From Rheinheimera oceanensis (GTDB lineage: Bacteria > Pseudomonadota > Gammaproteobacteria > Enterobacterales > Alteromonadaceae): a stretch of DNA of 64,000 nucleotides. Under the pieces are notes generated by a model, which saw nothing but the letters and a program-made list of their open reading frames with translations, had not been told where the DNA came from and did not search any database. Position numbers and translations under genes: made by a program. Shown one piece after another: positions 1 through 8,057 of the stretch. Numbering within the stretch: position 1 is the first letter of the stretch; each line of letters opens with the position of its first letter. The stretch is taken from positions 248,001 to 312,000 of the forward strand of contig NZ_JAGPNM010000005.1 in assembly GCF_018831085.1 (NCBI RefSeq), written 5' to 3'.

Positions 1-414
1 GGGCAGGTGGCAGCGCTCGGCAATTTCCTGCGCGCGTAAATGCTTTTTCACCGTAAGCGGGTAGTAGGTGCCGCCTTTTACCGTGGCGTCGTTGGCGACT
101 ATCATGCACTCGACACCGCTAACGCGGCCGATACCGGCTACCACACCGGCGCTGGGTACGTAATCGTCGTAGCATTCCCAGCCGGCAAACTGGCCTACTT
201 CTAAAAACGGTGAGCCCGGGTCGAGTAATTTTTGGATGCGGTCACGCACAAAGAGTTTGCCACGGGCGGTATGGCGGGCAATTAAGGCTTCGCCGCCACC
301 GAGTTTAATTTGCTGTACTTTGCTGTTCAGATCATCGACCACGGCCTGCATGGCGGCGGCGTTTTTCTGGAAGTCCTCAGAGCGAGGGTTTATTTTGGAG
401 GTAATTCTGGTCAC
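1..414 (-). CDS. liuB: Methylcrotonoyl-CoA carboxylase carboxyltransferase (beta) subunit, N-terminal part
   Basis: Leucine degradation: this subunit carboxylates 3-methylcrotonyl-CoA using biotin charged by the alpha subunit. Only the first 138 codons are inside the window and the gene runs off the left edge. The protein starts [15 protein letters not shown] and continues with [16 protein letters not shown] and [18 protein letters not shown], characteristic of the acyl-CoA carboxyltransferase family. The start is a GTG at 412-414: an in-frame TAA lies directly upstream, the first in-frame ATG is 21 codons further in and would remove conserved residues, and AAGGTGA gives a ribosome site. It lies downstream of liuR and liuA on the same strand, separated from liuA by 393 bases of hairpin repeats. 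This gap may reduce read-through. The family call is firm; I cannot see the rest of the gene. Confidence 0.9.
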   Translation of the reverse strand, partial: MTRITSKINPRSEDFQKNAAAMQAVVDDLNSKVQQIKLGGGEALIARHTARGKLFVRDRIQKLLDPGSPFLEVGQFAGWECYDDYVPSAGVVAGIGRVSGVECMIVANDATVKGGTYYPLTVKKHLRAQEIAERCHLP

Positions 415-448
415 TTAAGTCACCTTATACCAGAGCTGGTTAGACAAA

Positions 449-529
449 GCGGAACCGGAACAACTAAGCAGACGATCAAGAGCGAGGATGGGAGATCCGA
501 GCGGGTCTGCGTGTTGTTACGGTGGAAGC
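449..529 (+). repeat. 81-bp hairpin repeat, family A, copy 1
   Basis: Starts GCGGAACCGGAACAAC and ends GTTGTTACGGTGGAAGC, so the arms form an imperfect inverted repeat. The centre is a small stem, GGAT-GGGAG-ATCC. Copies at 695-775 and, inverted, at 5779-5859 have exactly the same length. Outside the centre copies 1 and 2 are essentially identical, but the central stem differs on both sides together. Confidence 0.85.
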
Positions 530-694
530 TTTGGCCTGCACCGGACTTAGATTCACGGCTTCGCTGCTTTCACACATTTAACACACTCGCCCGTTCGCCG
601 CTCCCCGGCTCACTTTTGATCGCTCGTTTAGTTAAATCTGTTACGCGCTTCGCCTCGTTCAACTTTCTATTTAGTTACGGCTATTTGGGGCGGT

Positions 695-775
695 GCGGAA
701 CCGGAACAACTAAGCAGACGATCAAGAGCGAATTTGGGAGAAATTCGCGGGTCTGCGTGTTGTTACGGTGGAAGC
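695..775 (+). repeat. 81-bp hairpin repeat, family A, copy 2
   Basis: Same 81-bp element as 449-529 in the same orientation, with central stem GCGAATTT-GGGAG-AAATTCGC. It differs from the inverted copy at 5779-5859 by a single base. A weaker, inverted partial relative (CTTTTGATCGCTCGTTTAGTT) is visible around 609-640, so the 393-base gap between liuA and liuB is almost entirely repeat sequence. Confidence 0.85.
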
Positions 776-807
776 AGCCGCTTCCACCCGAGTTTCGCCT
801 TTAAACC

Positions 808-1977
808 TTAGTTTGATTCGGTAAACAATTCCCGGCCAATCAGCATACGGCGGATTTCCGAGGTACCGGCGCCAATTTCGTACAGCTTGGCATCGCGCAG
901 TAAGCGCCCGGTTGGGTATTCGTTAATGTAGCCATTACCACCCAACAACTGAATGGCATCCAGTGCCATCTTGGTAGCCAGCTCTGCCGAGTACAGAATA
1001 ACCGCTGCCGCATCTTTACGCGTGGTTTCACCGCGATCACAGGCTTTGGCTACCGTGTACACGTAAGATTTAGCTGCATTCATCTGAGTATACATATCGG
1101 CCAGTTTGCCCTGTACCAGCTGGAACTCACCGATAGATTGGCCAAACTGCTTACGGTCGTGAATATAAGGTACTACCACGTCCATACAGGCCTGCATAAT
1201 GCCAAGCGGGCCGGCGGATAACACCACACGCTCGTAATCCAGGCCGCTCATTAATACCTTAACGCCGCCGCCAACCTGGCCCAGCACGTTCTCTGCCGGT
1301 ACTTCGCAATCTTCAAACACCAGCTCACAAGTGTTAGAGCCGCGCATACCCAGCTTATCCAGCTTCTGCGCCGTGCTAAAACCCTTGGTGCCACGTTCAA
1401 CAATAAAGGCGGTAATGCCCTTAGAGCCGGCGTTAATATCGGTTTTGGCGTAAATCACATAAGTGTGTGCATCCGGGCCATTGGTGATCCACATCTTATT
1501 GCCGTTTAAAATGTACTTATCGCCTTGTTTTTCTGCACGCAGCTTCATGCTGACAACATCTGAGCCGGCATTAGGCTCACTCATTGCCAGGGCACCGATA
1601 TGCTCGCCTGAGCACAGCTTTGGCAGATATTTCATTTTCTGCGCTTCAGTGCCGTTGCGGAAAATCTGGTTTACACACAGGTTTGAATGCGCACCGTACG
1701 ATAAGCCAACCGAGGCCGAGGCGCGGCTGATTTCTTCCAGTGCCACCACGTGTTCTAAATAGCCTAAGCCTGAGCCGCCGTATTTTTCGTCTACGGTGAT
1801 ACCCAGCAGGCCTAAATCACCGAACTTGCGCCACAGCTCATTCGGGAACTCGTTTTTCTCGTCAATATGGGCGGCGCGCGGGGCGATTTCTTCGCGGGCG
1901 AAGGCGTTAACCTGCTCGCGGATCATATCTACCGTTTCGCCTAAATCGAAATTAAGCCCTTTATAACTGCTAATCAT
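808..1977 (-). CDS. liuA: Isovaleryl-CoA dehydrogenase
   Basis: FAD enzyme that oxidises isovaleryl-CoA to 3-methylcrotonyl-CoA in leucine breakdown, feeding the LiuB/LiuD carboxylase. The 389-residue length is normal for the acyl-CoA dehydrogenase family. Visible motifs are [11 protein letters not shown] (flavin/substrate loop, about 131), [18 protein letters not shown], and the C-terminal FAD segment [14 protein letters not shown]. The catalytic base is Glu249 in [16 protein letters not shown], the position used by isovaleryl-CoA dehydrogenases rather than the C-terminal glutamate of medium-chain enzymes; this fixes the subfamily. The ATG is preceded by GGGGATCC. It lies 40 bases after liuR and upstream of liuB, so these are probably one LiuR-controlled unit. 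Confidence 0.93.
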   Translation of the reverse strand: MISSYKGLNFDLGETVDMIREQVNAFAREEIAPRAAHIDEKNEFPNELWRKFGDLGLLGITVDEKYGGSGLGYLEHVVALEEISRASASVGLSYGAHSNLCVNQIFRNGTEAQKMKYLPKLCSGEHIGALAMSEPNAGSDVVSMKLRAEKQGDKYILNGNKMWITNGPDAHTYVIYAKTDINAGSKGITAFIVERGTKGFSTAQKLDKLGMRGSNTCELVFEDCEVPAENVLGQVGGGVKVLMSGLDYERVVLSAGPLGIMQACMDVVVPYIHDRKQFGQSIGEFQLVQGKLADMYTQMNAAKSYVYTVAKACDRGETTRKDAAAVILYSAELATKMALDAIQLLGGNGYINEYPTGRLLRDAKLYEIGAGTSEIRRMLIGRELFTESN

Positions 1978-2017
1978 TGTGGATCCCCGTTTGCTATGTT
2001 TTTTAACCGGCGCTTTA

Positions 2018-2428
2018 TTAATTCAGGCCGGTTTTATGTTGTTTGGCGTCGGCTAAAGTATCGCGGCAACGTTTTTCTACCGTTACCAGTTCCATCAGCA
2101 CAACTTTGATATCGTCCAGTTGCTGGTGCAGCTCGGCTTTTTTCAGCTCTATCAGCTTCAGCATAGTATTTAACTGGGTAACGCTGCTTTTATCTGCGTC
2201 GTACAGCTCAAACAGCTGGCCGGTTTCGGCCAGGCTAAAACCCAGACGTTTACCACGTAAAATCAGTTTTAACCGCACCCGGTCGCGCTTGCTGTAAATA
2301 CGGGTTTGGCCGTTACGTAAAGGCGTGATCAGCCCCTGATCTTCATAAAAGCGGATACTACGGGTAGTAATATCAAACTCTTTGGCCAGTTCGCTGATAC
2401 TGTATGTTTTTTCTTCTTTTTCTGTCAT
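2018..2428 (-). CDS. liuR: MerR-family regulator of leucine/isovalerate degradation (LiuR type)
   Basis: DNA-binding regulator of 136 residues. The N-terminal MerR helix-turn-helix begins [26 protein letters not shown] and is followed by the wing ([18 protein letters not shown]) and a long dimerisation coiled coil rich in Leu, Glu and Lys (about 75-125). I start it at the ATG at 2426-2428 (MTEKEEKTY), because the 52 codons upstream in the same frame do not look like MerR protein and run through the promoter and the dyad at 2466-2475. Position next to liuA, and the same type of dyad in its own promoter and in front of the thiolase gene, argue for LiuR. No metal-binding cysteines of CueR or ZntR type are seen at the C-terminus. 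Confidence 0.88.
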   Translation of the reverse strand: MTEKEEKTYSISELAKEFDITTRSIRFYEDQGLITPLRNGQTRIYSKRDRVRLKLILRGKRLGFSLAETGQLFELYDADKSSVTQLNTMLKLIELKKAELHQQLDDIKVVLMELVTVEKRCRDTLADAKQHKTGLN

Positions 2429-2447
2429 AACGCCTTCCCCGAAAACG

Positions 2448-2482
2448 CTGTCAATATAAGTGAAGTTTACGTAAAGGTAAAG
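2448..2482 (-). promoter_or_regulatory. liuR promoter with MerR-type dyad
   Basis: On the minus strand TTTACC (2481-2476) and TATATT (2458-2453) could be the -35 and -10 boxes with a 17-base spacer. The perfect palindrome TTTACGTAAA (2466-2475) lies inside the spacer, as expected for a MerR-family operator. This suggests autoregulation of liuR-liuA-liuB. Promoter boxes are by eye only. Confidence 0.5.
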
Positions 2483-2615
2483 CTGGTGTCTGGCTGTTAA
2501 ATTGGCAAAAGTGGCTTTTTGGTGGCCTTTGTAAAGCAAAAATGCCAGTTTGTACTGGTAAGACTGTACACTTTGCTGAACCAAAAGCCGTGCACACTAC
2601 CATAGTGTTAGTGGG

Positions 2616-2637
2616 TTGACGTTGGCGTAAACGTAAA
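2616..2637 (+). promoter_or_regulatory. Probable LiuR operator upstream of the thiolase gene
   Basis: TTGACGTT-ggcgta-AACGTAAA is an inverted repeat with ACGTT/AACGT half sites; its left half coincides with a possible -35 box TTGACG (2616-2621). It shares the ACGTAAA core with the dyad in front of liuR, so the plus-strand catabolic genes probably belong to the same regulon. No convincing -10 box was identified. Confidence 0.5.
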
Positions 2638-2691
2638 TTTGGTGTAGGCTCTGGTGCAACTTTTTAGCCGACCGCTTCTGGGGAGAATATT

Positions 2692-3873
2692 ATGGCTACC
2701 GACAATATTGTGATCGTTGCTGCAACACGTACCGCTATGGGCGGCTTTATGGGCGGCTTAGCGGATGTAGATGCCACCGTGCTGGGCGCCACCGCCATTA
2801 AGGCGGCATTAGAGCAGGCCGGTTTAAGCGGTGATAAGGTCAGCGAAGTGATTATGGGCAACGTGTTGCCAGCCGGTTTAGGCCAGGCCCCGGCACGCCA
2901 GGCCACATTAAAAGCCGGTTTACCGCTAAGCGCTGGTGCTACCACCATCAATAAAGTATGCGGCTCGGGCTTAAAAGCGGTAATGCTGGCAAGCGATTTA
3001 CTCAAGGCCGGTAGCGCAGATGTGGTGGTGGCCGGTGGTATGGAGTCAATGAGTAACGCACCTTACCTGCTGGATAAAGCGCGCAGTGGTTACCGTATGG
3101 GCCATGGCCAGATTAAAGATCATATGATGTTAGACGGTCTGGAAAATGCCTATGACGGTAAGGCCATGGGTTGTTTTGCCCAGGGCACAGCCGATGAAAA
3201 AGGCATTACCCGCGAGCAGATGGATGCCTTTGCGGTGCAATCTTTAACCCGCGCCCAGCAAGCAATTAATTCAGGGGCTTTCGAGGGTGAAATTACCCCG
3301 GTTACCTTTCAGGCCCGTAAAGGCGAAGTCACCTTTAACGTTGACGAGCAACCGGGCAATGCCAGGGTAGACAAAATCCCAACCCTGCGCCCGGCCTTTG
3401 CTAAAGACGGCACGATCACAGCCGCCAACTCCAGTTCTATTTCAGACGGTGCAGCAGCGCTTATTTTAATGCGCGAGTTTGATGCCAAAGCTCAGGGCGC
3501 TAAGCCGTTAGCCCGCGTAGTCGCCCATGCTACAAATTCAATGGAACCGGCACTGTTTACCGTAGCCCCGGTTGGCGCTATGCAAAAAGTGCTGCAAAAA
3601 GCCGGCTGGGATAAACAGCAGGTAGACCTGTGGGAGATTAACGAAGCCTTTGCCATGGTCACCATGCTGGCGATTAACGAGCTGGGCCTGGATGAGAGCA
3701 AAGTCAACGTAAACGGCGGCGCCTGTGCGCTGGGCCATCCTATCGGTGCTTCAGGCGCGCGTATTCTGGTTACCCTTATTCATGCGCTGCGTAACCGCGG
3801 TTTAAGCAAAGGTGTAGCCTCACTGTGTATCGGTGGCGGTGAAGCCGTGGCTTTAGCTGTGGAAGTACTGTAA
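2692..3873 (+). CDS. Acetyl-CoA C-acyltransferase (thiolase)
   Basis: Thiolase of 393 residues that cleaves or condenses acetoacetyl-CoA-type substrates; here it probably ends the leucine, isoleucine or ketone-body branch. The nucleophile is Cys90 in INKVCGSGLKAV; the other active-site elements are NEAFA (about 318), His349 in ALGHPIGASGARI and Cys379 in LCIGGGEAVA. The usual CxGGGMG signature reads CIGGGEA here, a mild variation. GGGGAGA seven bases upstream of the ATG is a good ribosome site. It is the first gene of the plus-strand catabolic block and is divergent from liuR across a shared control region. An atoB/phaA name is possible, but sequence reading alone does not decide between acetoacetyl-CoA and longer beta-ketoacyl-CoA substrates. 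Confidence 0.9.
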   Translation: MATDNIVIVAATRTAMGGFMGGLADVDATVLGATAIKAALEQAGLSGDKVSEVIMGNVLPAGLGQAPARQATLKAGLPLSAGATTINKVCGSGLKAVMLASDLLKAGSADVVVAGGMESMSNAPYLLDKARSGYRMGHGQIKDHMMLDGLENAYDGKAMGCFAQGTADEKGITREQMDAFAVQSLTRAQQAINSGAFEGEITPVTFQARKGEVTFNVDEQPGNARVDKIPTLRPAFAKDGTITAANSSSISDGAAALILMREFDAKAQGAKPLARVVAHATNSMEPALFTVAPVGAMQKVLQKAGWDKQQVDLWEINEAFAMVTMLAINELGLDESKVNVNGGACALGHPIGASGARILVTLIHALRNRGLSKGVASLCIGGGEAVALAVEVL

Positions 3874-3891
3874 CGAATTAAACTAGCGAGG

Positions 3892-4047
3892 TGGCAAACC
3901 TGATAGCGCAGCCACAGACTTATTTCGCGGCAGCGAAGGCGGGTAACAGCTTCGTCGGGAACGAAGCTGGTCGGCCTTAGCCGGCCCGCCTCATTGAGGC
4001 CAGGATTGGCCGAAATGCCGCTGTGGCGAGCATAGCAGGCTTTGCAA
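3892..4047. repeat. Long imperfect palindrome (family C) between thiolase and mmsA
   Basis: The outer arms TGGCAAACCTGATAGCG.. (3892-3917) and ..GCATAGCAGGCTTTGCAA (4021-4047) are imperfect inverted copies. Inside are a perfect 8-bp hairpin AGCTTCGT-cggga-ACGAAGCT (about 3948-3967) and GC-rich arms GGCCTTAGCCGGCC. No open frame of gene character crosses it. Probable transcript-stabilising or REP-like element. I did not find a second full copy. Confidence 0.65.
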
Positions 4048-4149
4048 CCGGCTTACTGCAACTGCAGTAACAAATAAACAACTGACTGGCGAATAGCATT
4101 ACACAGATATAAATGCCGGCGGTACACCCAAACAATCGGGAGAAGCAAC

Positions 4150-5646
4150 ATGACACAACAGGTTAAACATTTTATCGACGGCGAGTTCGTTACCCCTACC
4201 GGTGACAAACTGATCCCCGTTACCAACCCGGCAACACAAGACGTGATTGCTCAGGTGGCTTGCGCCACGCCAAGTGAGATGGAACGCGCTATCGAGTCGG
4301 CCAAAGCGGCGTTTTTAACGTGGAAAGAAGTGCCGGTATCGGAACGCGCCCGTTTAATGATGCGCTTTGCGCATTTATTAAAAGAGCATCAGGGTGAAAT
4401 TGCCGACATTATCTGCCGCGAACTGGGTAAAACAGTAGAAGATGCCAAAGGTGATGTCTGGCGTGGTATCGAGGTGGTTGAGCAGGCGGCAAATATTCCG
4501 TCATTAATGATGGGCGAAACGGTAGAAAACGTCGCCCGCAGCATCGACACCTACAGCTATATTCAGCCGCTGGGCGTGTGTGCCGGTATTACGCCGTTTA
4601 ACTTCCCGGCGATGATCCCATTGTGGATGTTCCCGATGGCCATTGCCTGCGGTAATACCTTTATTTTAAAACCGTCAGAGCAAGATCCGATGACGGTAAA
4701 TAAAATTGCTGAGCTGTTTGTTAAAGCCGGCGCGCCAAAAGGCGTGTTGCAGGTAGTGCACGGCGCGAAAGAGCAGGTAGATGCCATACTGCACCACCCG
4801 GATATTAAAGCCATTTCGTTTGTGGGCTCGGTTAATGTGGGCCAGTACATCTACAAAACCGGTACCGACAACTTAAAACGCGTGCAGGCCTTTGCCGGTG
4901 CGAAAAACCATATGGTAATTATGCCGGATGCTAATAAGCAGCAGGTGATCAATGCCCTGGTGGGGGCTTCTGTCGGTGCGGCCGGTCAGCGCTGTATGGC
5001 GATTTCTGTCGCCGTATTTGTTGGTGGCGCAGCGGATTGGATCCCGGAAGTGGCCGCTGCCATTGGCAAGGTACGCCCCGGTGTTTACACCGACCCGAAC
5101 GCCGCTTACGGCCCACAAATCAGCCCGCAGGCGCGTGCCCGGGTGTTATCGTTAATTGAGCAGGGTAAAAAAGAAGGCGCGACCTGCGTGCTGGATGGCT
5201 CAGACTGCAAGGTAGAAGGCTACCCGAACGGTAACTGGGTTGGGCCAACAGTGTTTAGCAACGTTACTACCGGGATGGAAATTTATAAGCAGGAAATCTT
5301 TGGTCCGGTATTGTCTACCATGCACGTTGCTTCATTAGATGAAGCGCTGAAAATAGTAAACGACAGCCCCTACGGTAACGGTACTTCAATCTTTACTGCC
5401 AGCGGCGCGGCTGCTCGCAAGTATCAGCACGAGGTGGAAGTGGGTCAGGTAGGGATTAATATTCCTATTCCGGTGCCACTGCCATTCTTCTCGTTTACCG
5501 GCTGGAAAGGCTCGTTCTATGGCGACCAGCATGCTTACGGTAAGCAGGCGGTACGTTTTTACACTGAGACGAAAACCATTACAGCGCGCTGGTTTGACGA
5601 CGATATTCCGGTGTCCGGCCCGAATATGTCGATTAACTTGCGTTAA
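4150..5646 (+). CDS. mmsA: CoA-acylating methylmalonate-semialdehyde dehydrogenase
   Basis: Converts methylmalonate semialdehyde to propionyl-CoA with NAD and CoA, the last dedicated step of valine degradation (and of thymine catabolism). The 498-residue length is typical. NAD-binding segments [20 protein letters not shown] and [10 protein letters not shown] (147-180), [12 protein letters not shown], and the catalytic Cys282 in [14 protein letters not shown] are all present; [19 protein letters not shown] near 470 is characteristic of the MMSDH subfamily rather than ordinary aldehyde dehydrogenases. A clear CGGGAGAAG ribosome site precedes the ATG. Genes for the two preceding valine steps lie downstream, so the set forms a functional block even though REP-type repeats fill the gap after this gene. 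Confidence 0.95.
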   Translation: MTQQVKHFIDGEFVTPTGDKLIPVTNPATQDVIAQVACATPSEMERAIESAKAAFLTWKEVPVSERARLMMRFAHLLKEHQGEIADIICRELGKTVEDAKGDVWRGIEVVEQAANIPSLMMGETVENVARSIDTYSYIQPLGVCAGITPFNFPAMIPLWMFPMAIACGNTFILKPSEQDPMTVNKIAELFVKAGAPKGVLQVVHGAKEQVDAILHHPDIKAISFVGSVNVGQYIYKTGTDNLKRVQAFAGAKNHMVIMPDANKQQVINALVGASVGAAGQRCMAISVAVFVGGAADWIPEVAAAIGKVRPGVYTDPNAAYGPQISPQARARVLSLIEQGKKEGATCVLDGSDCKVEGYPNGNWVGPTVFSNVTTGMEIYKQEIFGPVLSTMHVASLDEALKIVNDSPYGNGTSIFTASGAAARKYQHEVEVGQVGINIPIPVPLPFFSFTGWKGSFYGDQHAYGKQAVRFYTETKTITARWFDDDIPVSGPNMSINLR

Positions 5647-5681
5647 CGGAACCGGGTGAGGGCCAGACTTTACTAAACTGA

Positions 5682-5736
5682 CCGTTGGAGGCCATGGATG
5701 GCCGGAATCGAGCCCCAGGGACGGTTTATGGCGTGT
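5682..5736 (+). repeat. Family B palindromic repeat, copy 1
   Basis: Consensus begins CCGTTGGAGGCCATGG, contains the stem GGCCAT-gg-ATGGCC, then GAATCGAGCCCCAGGG and ends TTTATGGCGTGT. Related copies lie at 7162-7218 (inverted), 10145-10276 (inverted and interrupted) and 63671-63726 (diverged). REP-like intergenic element. Confidence 0.8.
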
Positions 5737-5778
5737 CAGTGTGTAAAGTGTGGTCCTCGCTGTCCGGTGCTGGCAACC

Positions 5779-5859
5779 GCTTCCACCGTAACAACACGCA
5801 GACCCGCGAATTTCTCCCAAATTCGCTTTTGATCGTCTGCTTAGTTGTTCCGGTTCCGC
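5779..5859 (-). repeat. 81-bp hairpin repeat, family A, copy 3 (inverted)
   Basis: Reverse complement of the copy at 695-775 with one base changed, and again exactly 81 bp. With the family B copy at 5682-5736 it fills the 303-base gap between mmsA and the acyl-CoA dehydrogenase gene; apart from these two repeats nothing was recognised there. Confidence 0.85.
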
Positions 5860-5949
5860 GTTGCAGTCAGCCTCAGATGCAGGTTCAAAACGGTTAATAC
5901 GGCAACGTACGCAAGCAAAACGAAGCCGATTGGATAAGCAGGACCAACT

Positions 5950-7107
5950 ATGAATTTCAATTTAACAGAAGACCAACAAGCCTTTGTCGATGTGGCCAAA
6001 CAGTTTGCCGAACAAGAACTGGCGCCACACGCAGCCCAATGGGATCGTGAGCATCACTTCCCCAAAGACGTGATCCAAAAAGCCGGTGAGTTGGGCTTTT
6101 GCTCACTGTATACGCCAGAAGAAGACGGCGGTATGGGGCTATCACGCTTAGATTCCTCCATTATTTTCGAACAGCTGTCGATGGGCTGCACCGCCACCAC
6201 AGCTATGCTGACTATCCACAATATGGCCACCTGGATGATTGCCAACTGGGGTAGCCGTGATGCTAAAGCCCAGTGGATGGAGCATTTAGTAACAGGCCAG
6301 AAATTGGCATCTTATTGCTTAACTGAACCAGGCTCAGGCTCTGACGCAGCAAGCCTGCGCACCAGTGCAAAAAAAGATGGTAACGAATACGTATTAAACG
6401 GCTCGAAGATGTTTATCTCCGGTGCCGGTGCTACCGAAGTATTAGTGGTAATGGCGCGTACCGGTGAAGCCGGGCCAAAAGGCATTTCGGCCTTTATTGT
6501 ACCGGCTGATGCCAAGGGCGTTATTTACGGTAAAGCGGAAGAAAAAATGGGCTGGAATGCCCAGCCAACCCGTTTAATTACCTTTGAAGATGTGCGGATT
6601 CCGGCGCATTACCTGCTGGGTAACGAAGGCGAAGGCTTTGGCTTTGCGATGAAAGGCCTGGACGGCGGCCGTATTAATATCGCTACCTGTTCAATCGGTA
6701 CCGCACAGCAGGCATTGAATACCGCGCGTAACTATATGCTGGAGCGGCAGCAGTTTGGTAAGCCATTGGCGGCATTTCAGGCACTGCAGTTTAAACTGGC
6801 CGATATGGCCACCGAATTAGTTGCTGCCCGCCAGTTAGTGCGCTTAGCGGCCTTTAAGCTGGACCAAAAAGACGGTGAAGCCACGGCCTATTGTGCGATG
6901 GCGAAACGCTTTGCTACTGACGTTGGTTTTCAGGTATGTGATCAGGCGCTGCAGCTGCACGGCGGTTATGGCTACATTAAAGAATACCCGCTGGAGCGGC
7001 ATTTCCGTGATGTACGTGTGCACCAGATTTTGGAAGGCACCAACGAGATTATGCGGCTGATTATTGGCCGGCGTTTACTGAATGAAGCCGCAGGCGACAT
7101 CCTGTAA
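5950..7107 (+). CDS. Acyl-CoA dehydrogenase, probably isobutyryl-CoA dehydrogenase
   Basis: FAD-dependent 385-residue enzyme. Placed among valine-degradation genes it most likely oxidises isobutyryl-CoA to methacrylyl-CoA. Seen in the sequence: CLTEPGSGSDAASL (about 119-133), FISGAGATEVLVVMARTG, the FAD segment QLHGGYGYIKEYPLERHFRD and the C-terminal QILEGTNEIMRLIIGR. Glu362 in this motif is the general base used by most family members, in contrast to the Glu249-type base of LiuA at 808-1977, so the two dehydrogenases are not recent duplicates. The substrate is inferred from context; a short-branched-chain (2-methylbutyryl-CoA) enzyme is the main alternative. The ATG is preceded by AAGCAGGACC. 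Confidence 0.88.
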   Translation: MNFNLTEDQQAFVDVAKQFAEQELAPHAAQWDREHHFPKDVIQKAGELGFCSLYTPEEDGGMGLSRLDSSIIFEQLSMGCTATTAMLTIHNMATWMIANWGSRDAKAQWMEHLVTGQKLASYCLTEPGSGSDAASLRTSAKKDGNEYVLNGSKMFISGAGATEVLVVMARTGEAGPKGISAFIVPADAKGVIYGKAEEKMGWNAQPTRLITFEDVRIPAHYLLGNEGEGFGFAMKGLDGGRINIATCSIGTAQQALNTARNYMLERQQFGKPLAAFQALQFKLADMATELVAARQLVRLAAFKLDQKDGEATAYCAMAKRFATDVGFQVCDQALQLHGGYGYIKEYPLERHFRDVRVHQILEGTNEIMRLIIGRRLLNEAAGDIL

Positions 7108-7161
7108 TCAACTTTTGTTACGATGATCTGAATCATCAGGAGGAACCGCCTTGTCCACAGC

Positions 7162-7218
7162 GACACGCCGTAAACCATCCATGGGGCTCGATTCCGGCCA
7201 TCCATGGCCTCCAACGGT
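7162..7218 (-). repeat. Family B palindromic repeat, copy 2 (inverted)
   Basis: Reads ACACGCCGTAAACCATCC through GGGGCTCGATTCC to CCATGGCCTCCAACGG, the reverse complement of the copy at 5682-5736 with few changes. It occupies the gap between the acyl-CoA dehydrogenase and the enoyl-CoA hydratase gene. Confidence 0.8.
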
Positions 7219-7283
7219 CGCTTTAGAACAAGGCTAATCCTCCTTCTTGCCTGAGTGTACTCGGGCAATACAAGGAGACAACA

Positions 7284-8057
7284 ATGGCTCAACTAAAACT
7301 CGAAAAACGCGGTCACACGGCGCTGATTACCATGTCTAACCCGCCGGCCAATACCTGGACGCGCGACACCTTAACCCAGCTGCGCGATGCGGTTAAAAGC
7401 CTGGATCAGGATAAAAATATCTATGCCCTGGTTATCACCGGCGAGGGTGATAAATTTTTCTCAGCCGGCGCTGATTTAAAGCTGTTTGCCGATGGCGATA
7501 AAGCCATTGCCAGCGACATGGCGCGCATTTTTGGCGAAGCCTTTGAAACCTTAAGCGCGTTTAGCGGCGTGTCTATTGCTGCCATTAACGGCTATGCCAT
7601 GGGCGGTGGTTTAGAAGTAGCGCTGGCCTGTGATATCCGTATTGCTGAGCAACAGGCGCAGATGGCACTGCCGGAAGCCAAGGTTGGCTTACTGCCCTGT
7701 GCCGGTGGCACCCAGAACCTGGCCTGGCTGGTAGGTGAAGGTTGGGCCAAACGGATGATCTTGTGTGGTGAGCGTATTAGCGCAGAAAAAGCATTGCAAA
7801 TTGGCCTGGTGGAAGAGGTAGTCGCTACCGGTATGGCGTTGGAAAGCGCGTTGGCCCTGGCGGAAAAGGTGGCAGAACAAAGCCCGTCTTCGGTTACCGC
7901 CTGTAAAAAACTTATTCAAAAAGGCCGCAGCGGCAGCATACAAAGCGCACTGCCGCTGGAGCGTGAGCTGTTTGTCGGCCTGTTCGATACTAAAGATCAG
8001 GTAGAAGGGGTGCAGGCGTTTTTAGACAAACGCAAAGCCAACTGGGTGAACGGCTGA
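7284..8057 (+). CDS. Enoyl-CoA hydratase/isomerase family protein
   Basis: Crotonase-fold protein of 257 residues that probably hydrates methacrylyl-CoA (valine pathway) or related 2-enoyl-CoAs. The oxyanion-hole segments are FFSAGADLK (59-66) and GYAMGGGLE (103-111). Both glutamates of true hydratases are present: Glu111 in GGGLEVALACD and Glu131 in MALPEAKVGLLPCAGGTQ. An ACAAGGAGACAAC ribosome site precedes the ATG. The stop codon overlaps the next start by one base (TGATG), so it should be translated together with the hydrolase that follows, matching consecutive steps of the pathway. Confidence 0.92.
   Translation: MAQLKLEKRGHTALITMSNPPANTWTRDTLTQLRDAVKSLDQDKNIYALVITGEGDKFFSAGADLKLFADGDKAIASDMARIFGEAFETLSAFSGVSIAAINGYAMGGGLEVALACDIRIAEQQAQMALPEAKVGLLPCAGGTQNLAWLVGEGWAKRMILCGERISAEKALQIGLVEEVVATGMALESALALAEKVAEQSPSSVTACKKLIQKGRSGSIQSALPLERELFVGLFDTKDQVEGVQAFLDKRKANWVNG

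Noticed and set aside
449..775. Possible integron attC sites
   Set aside because: The size is similar, but the required RYYYAAC and GTTRRRY core boxes are not at the ends, and no integrase gene or cassette array is present.
310..804. 164-codon open frame on the plus strand between liuB and liuA
   Set aside because: It runs through two copies of the 81-bp repeat and antisense to liuB; the repeated TGTTKQTIKS text comes from the repeat, not from a protein family.
5386..5820. 144-codon minus-strand frame over the end of mmsA
   Set aside because: Overlaps the conserved C-terminus of mmsA and continues through repeats; no protein-like motif.
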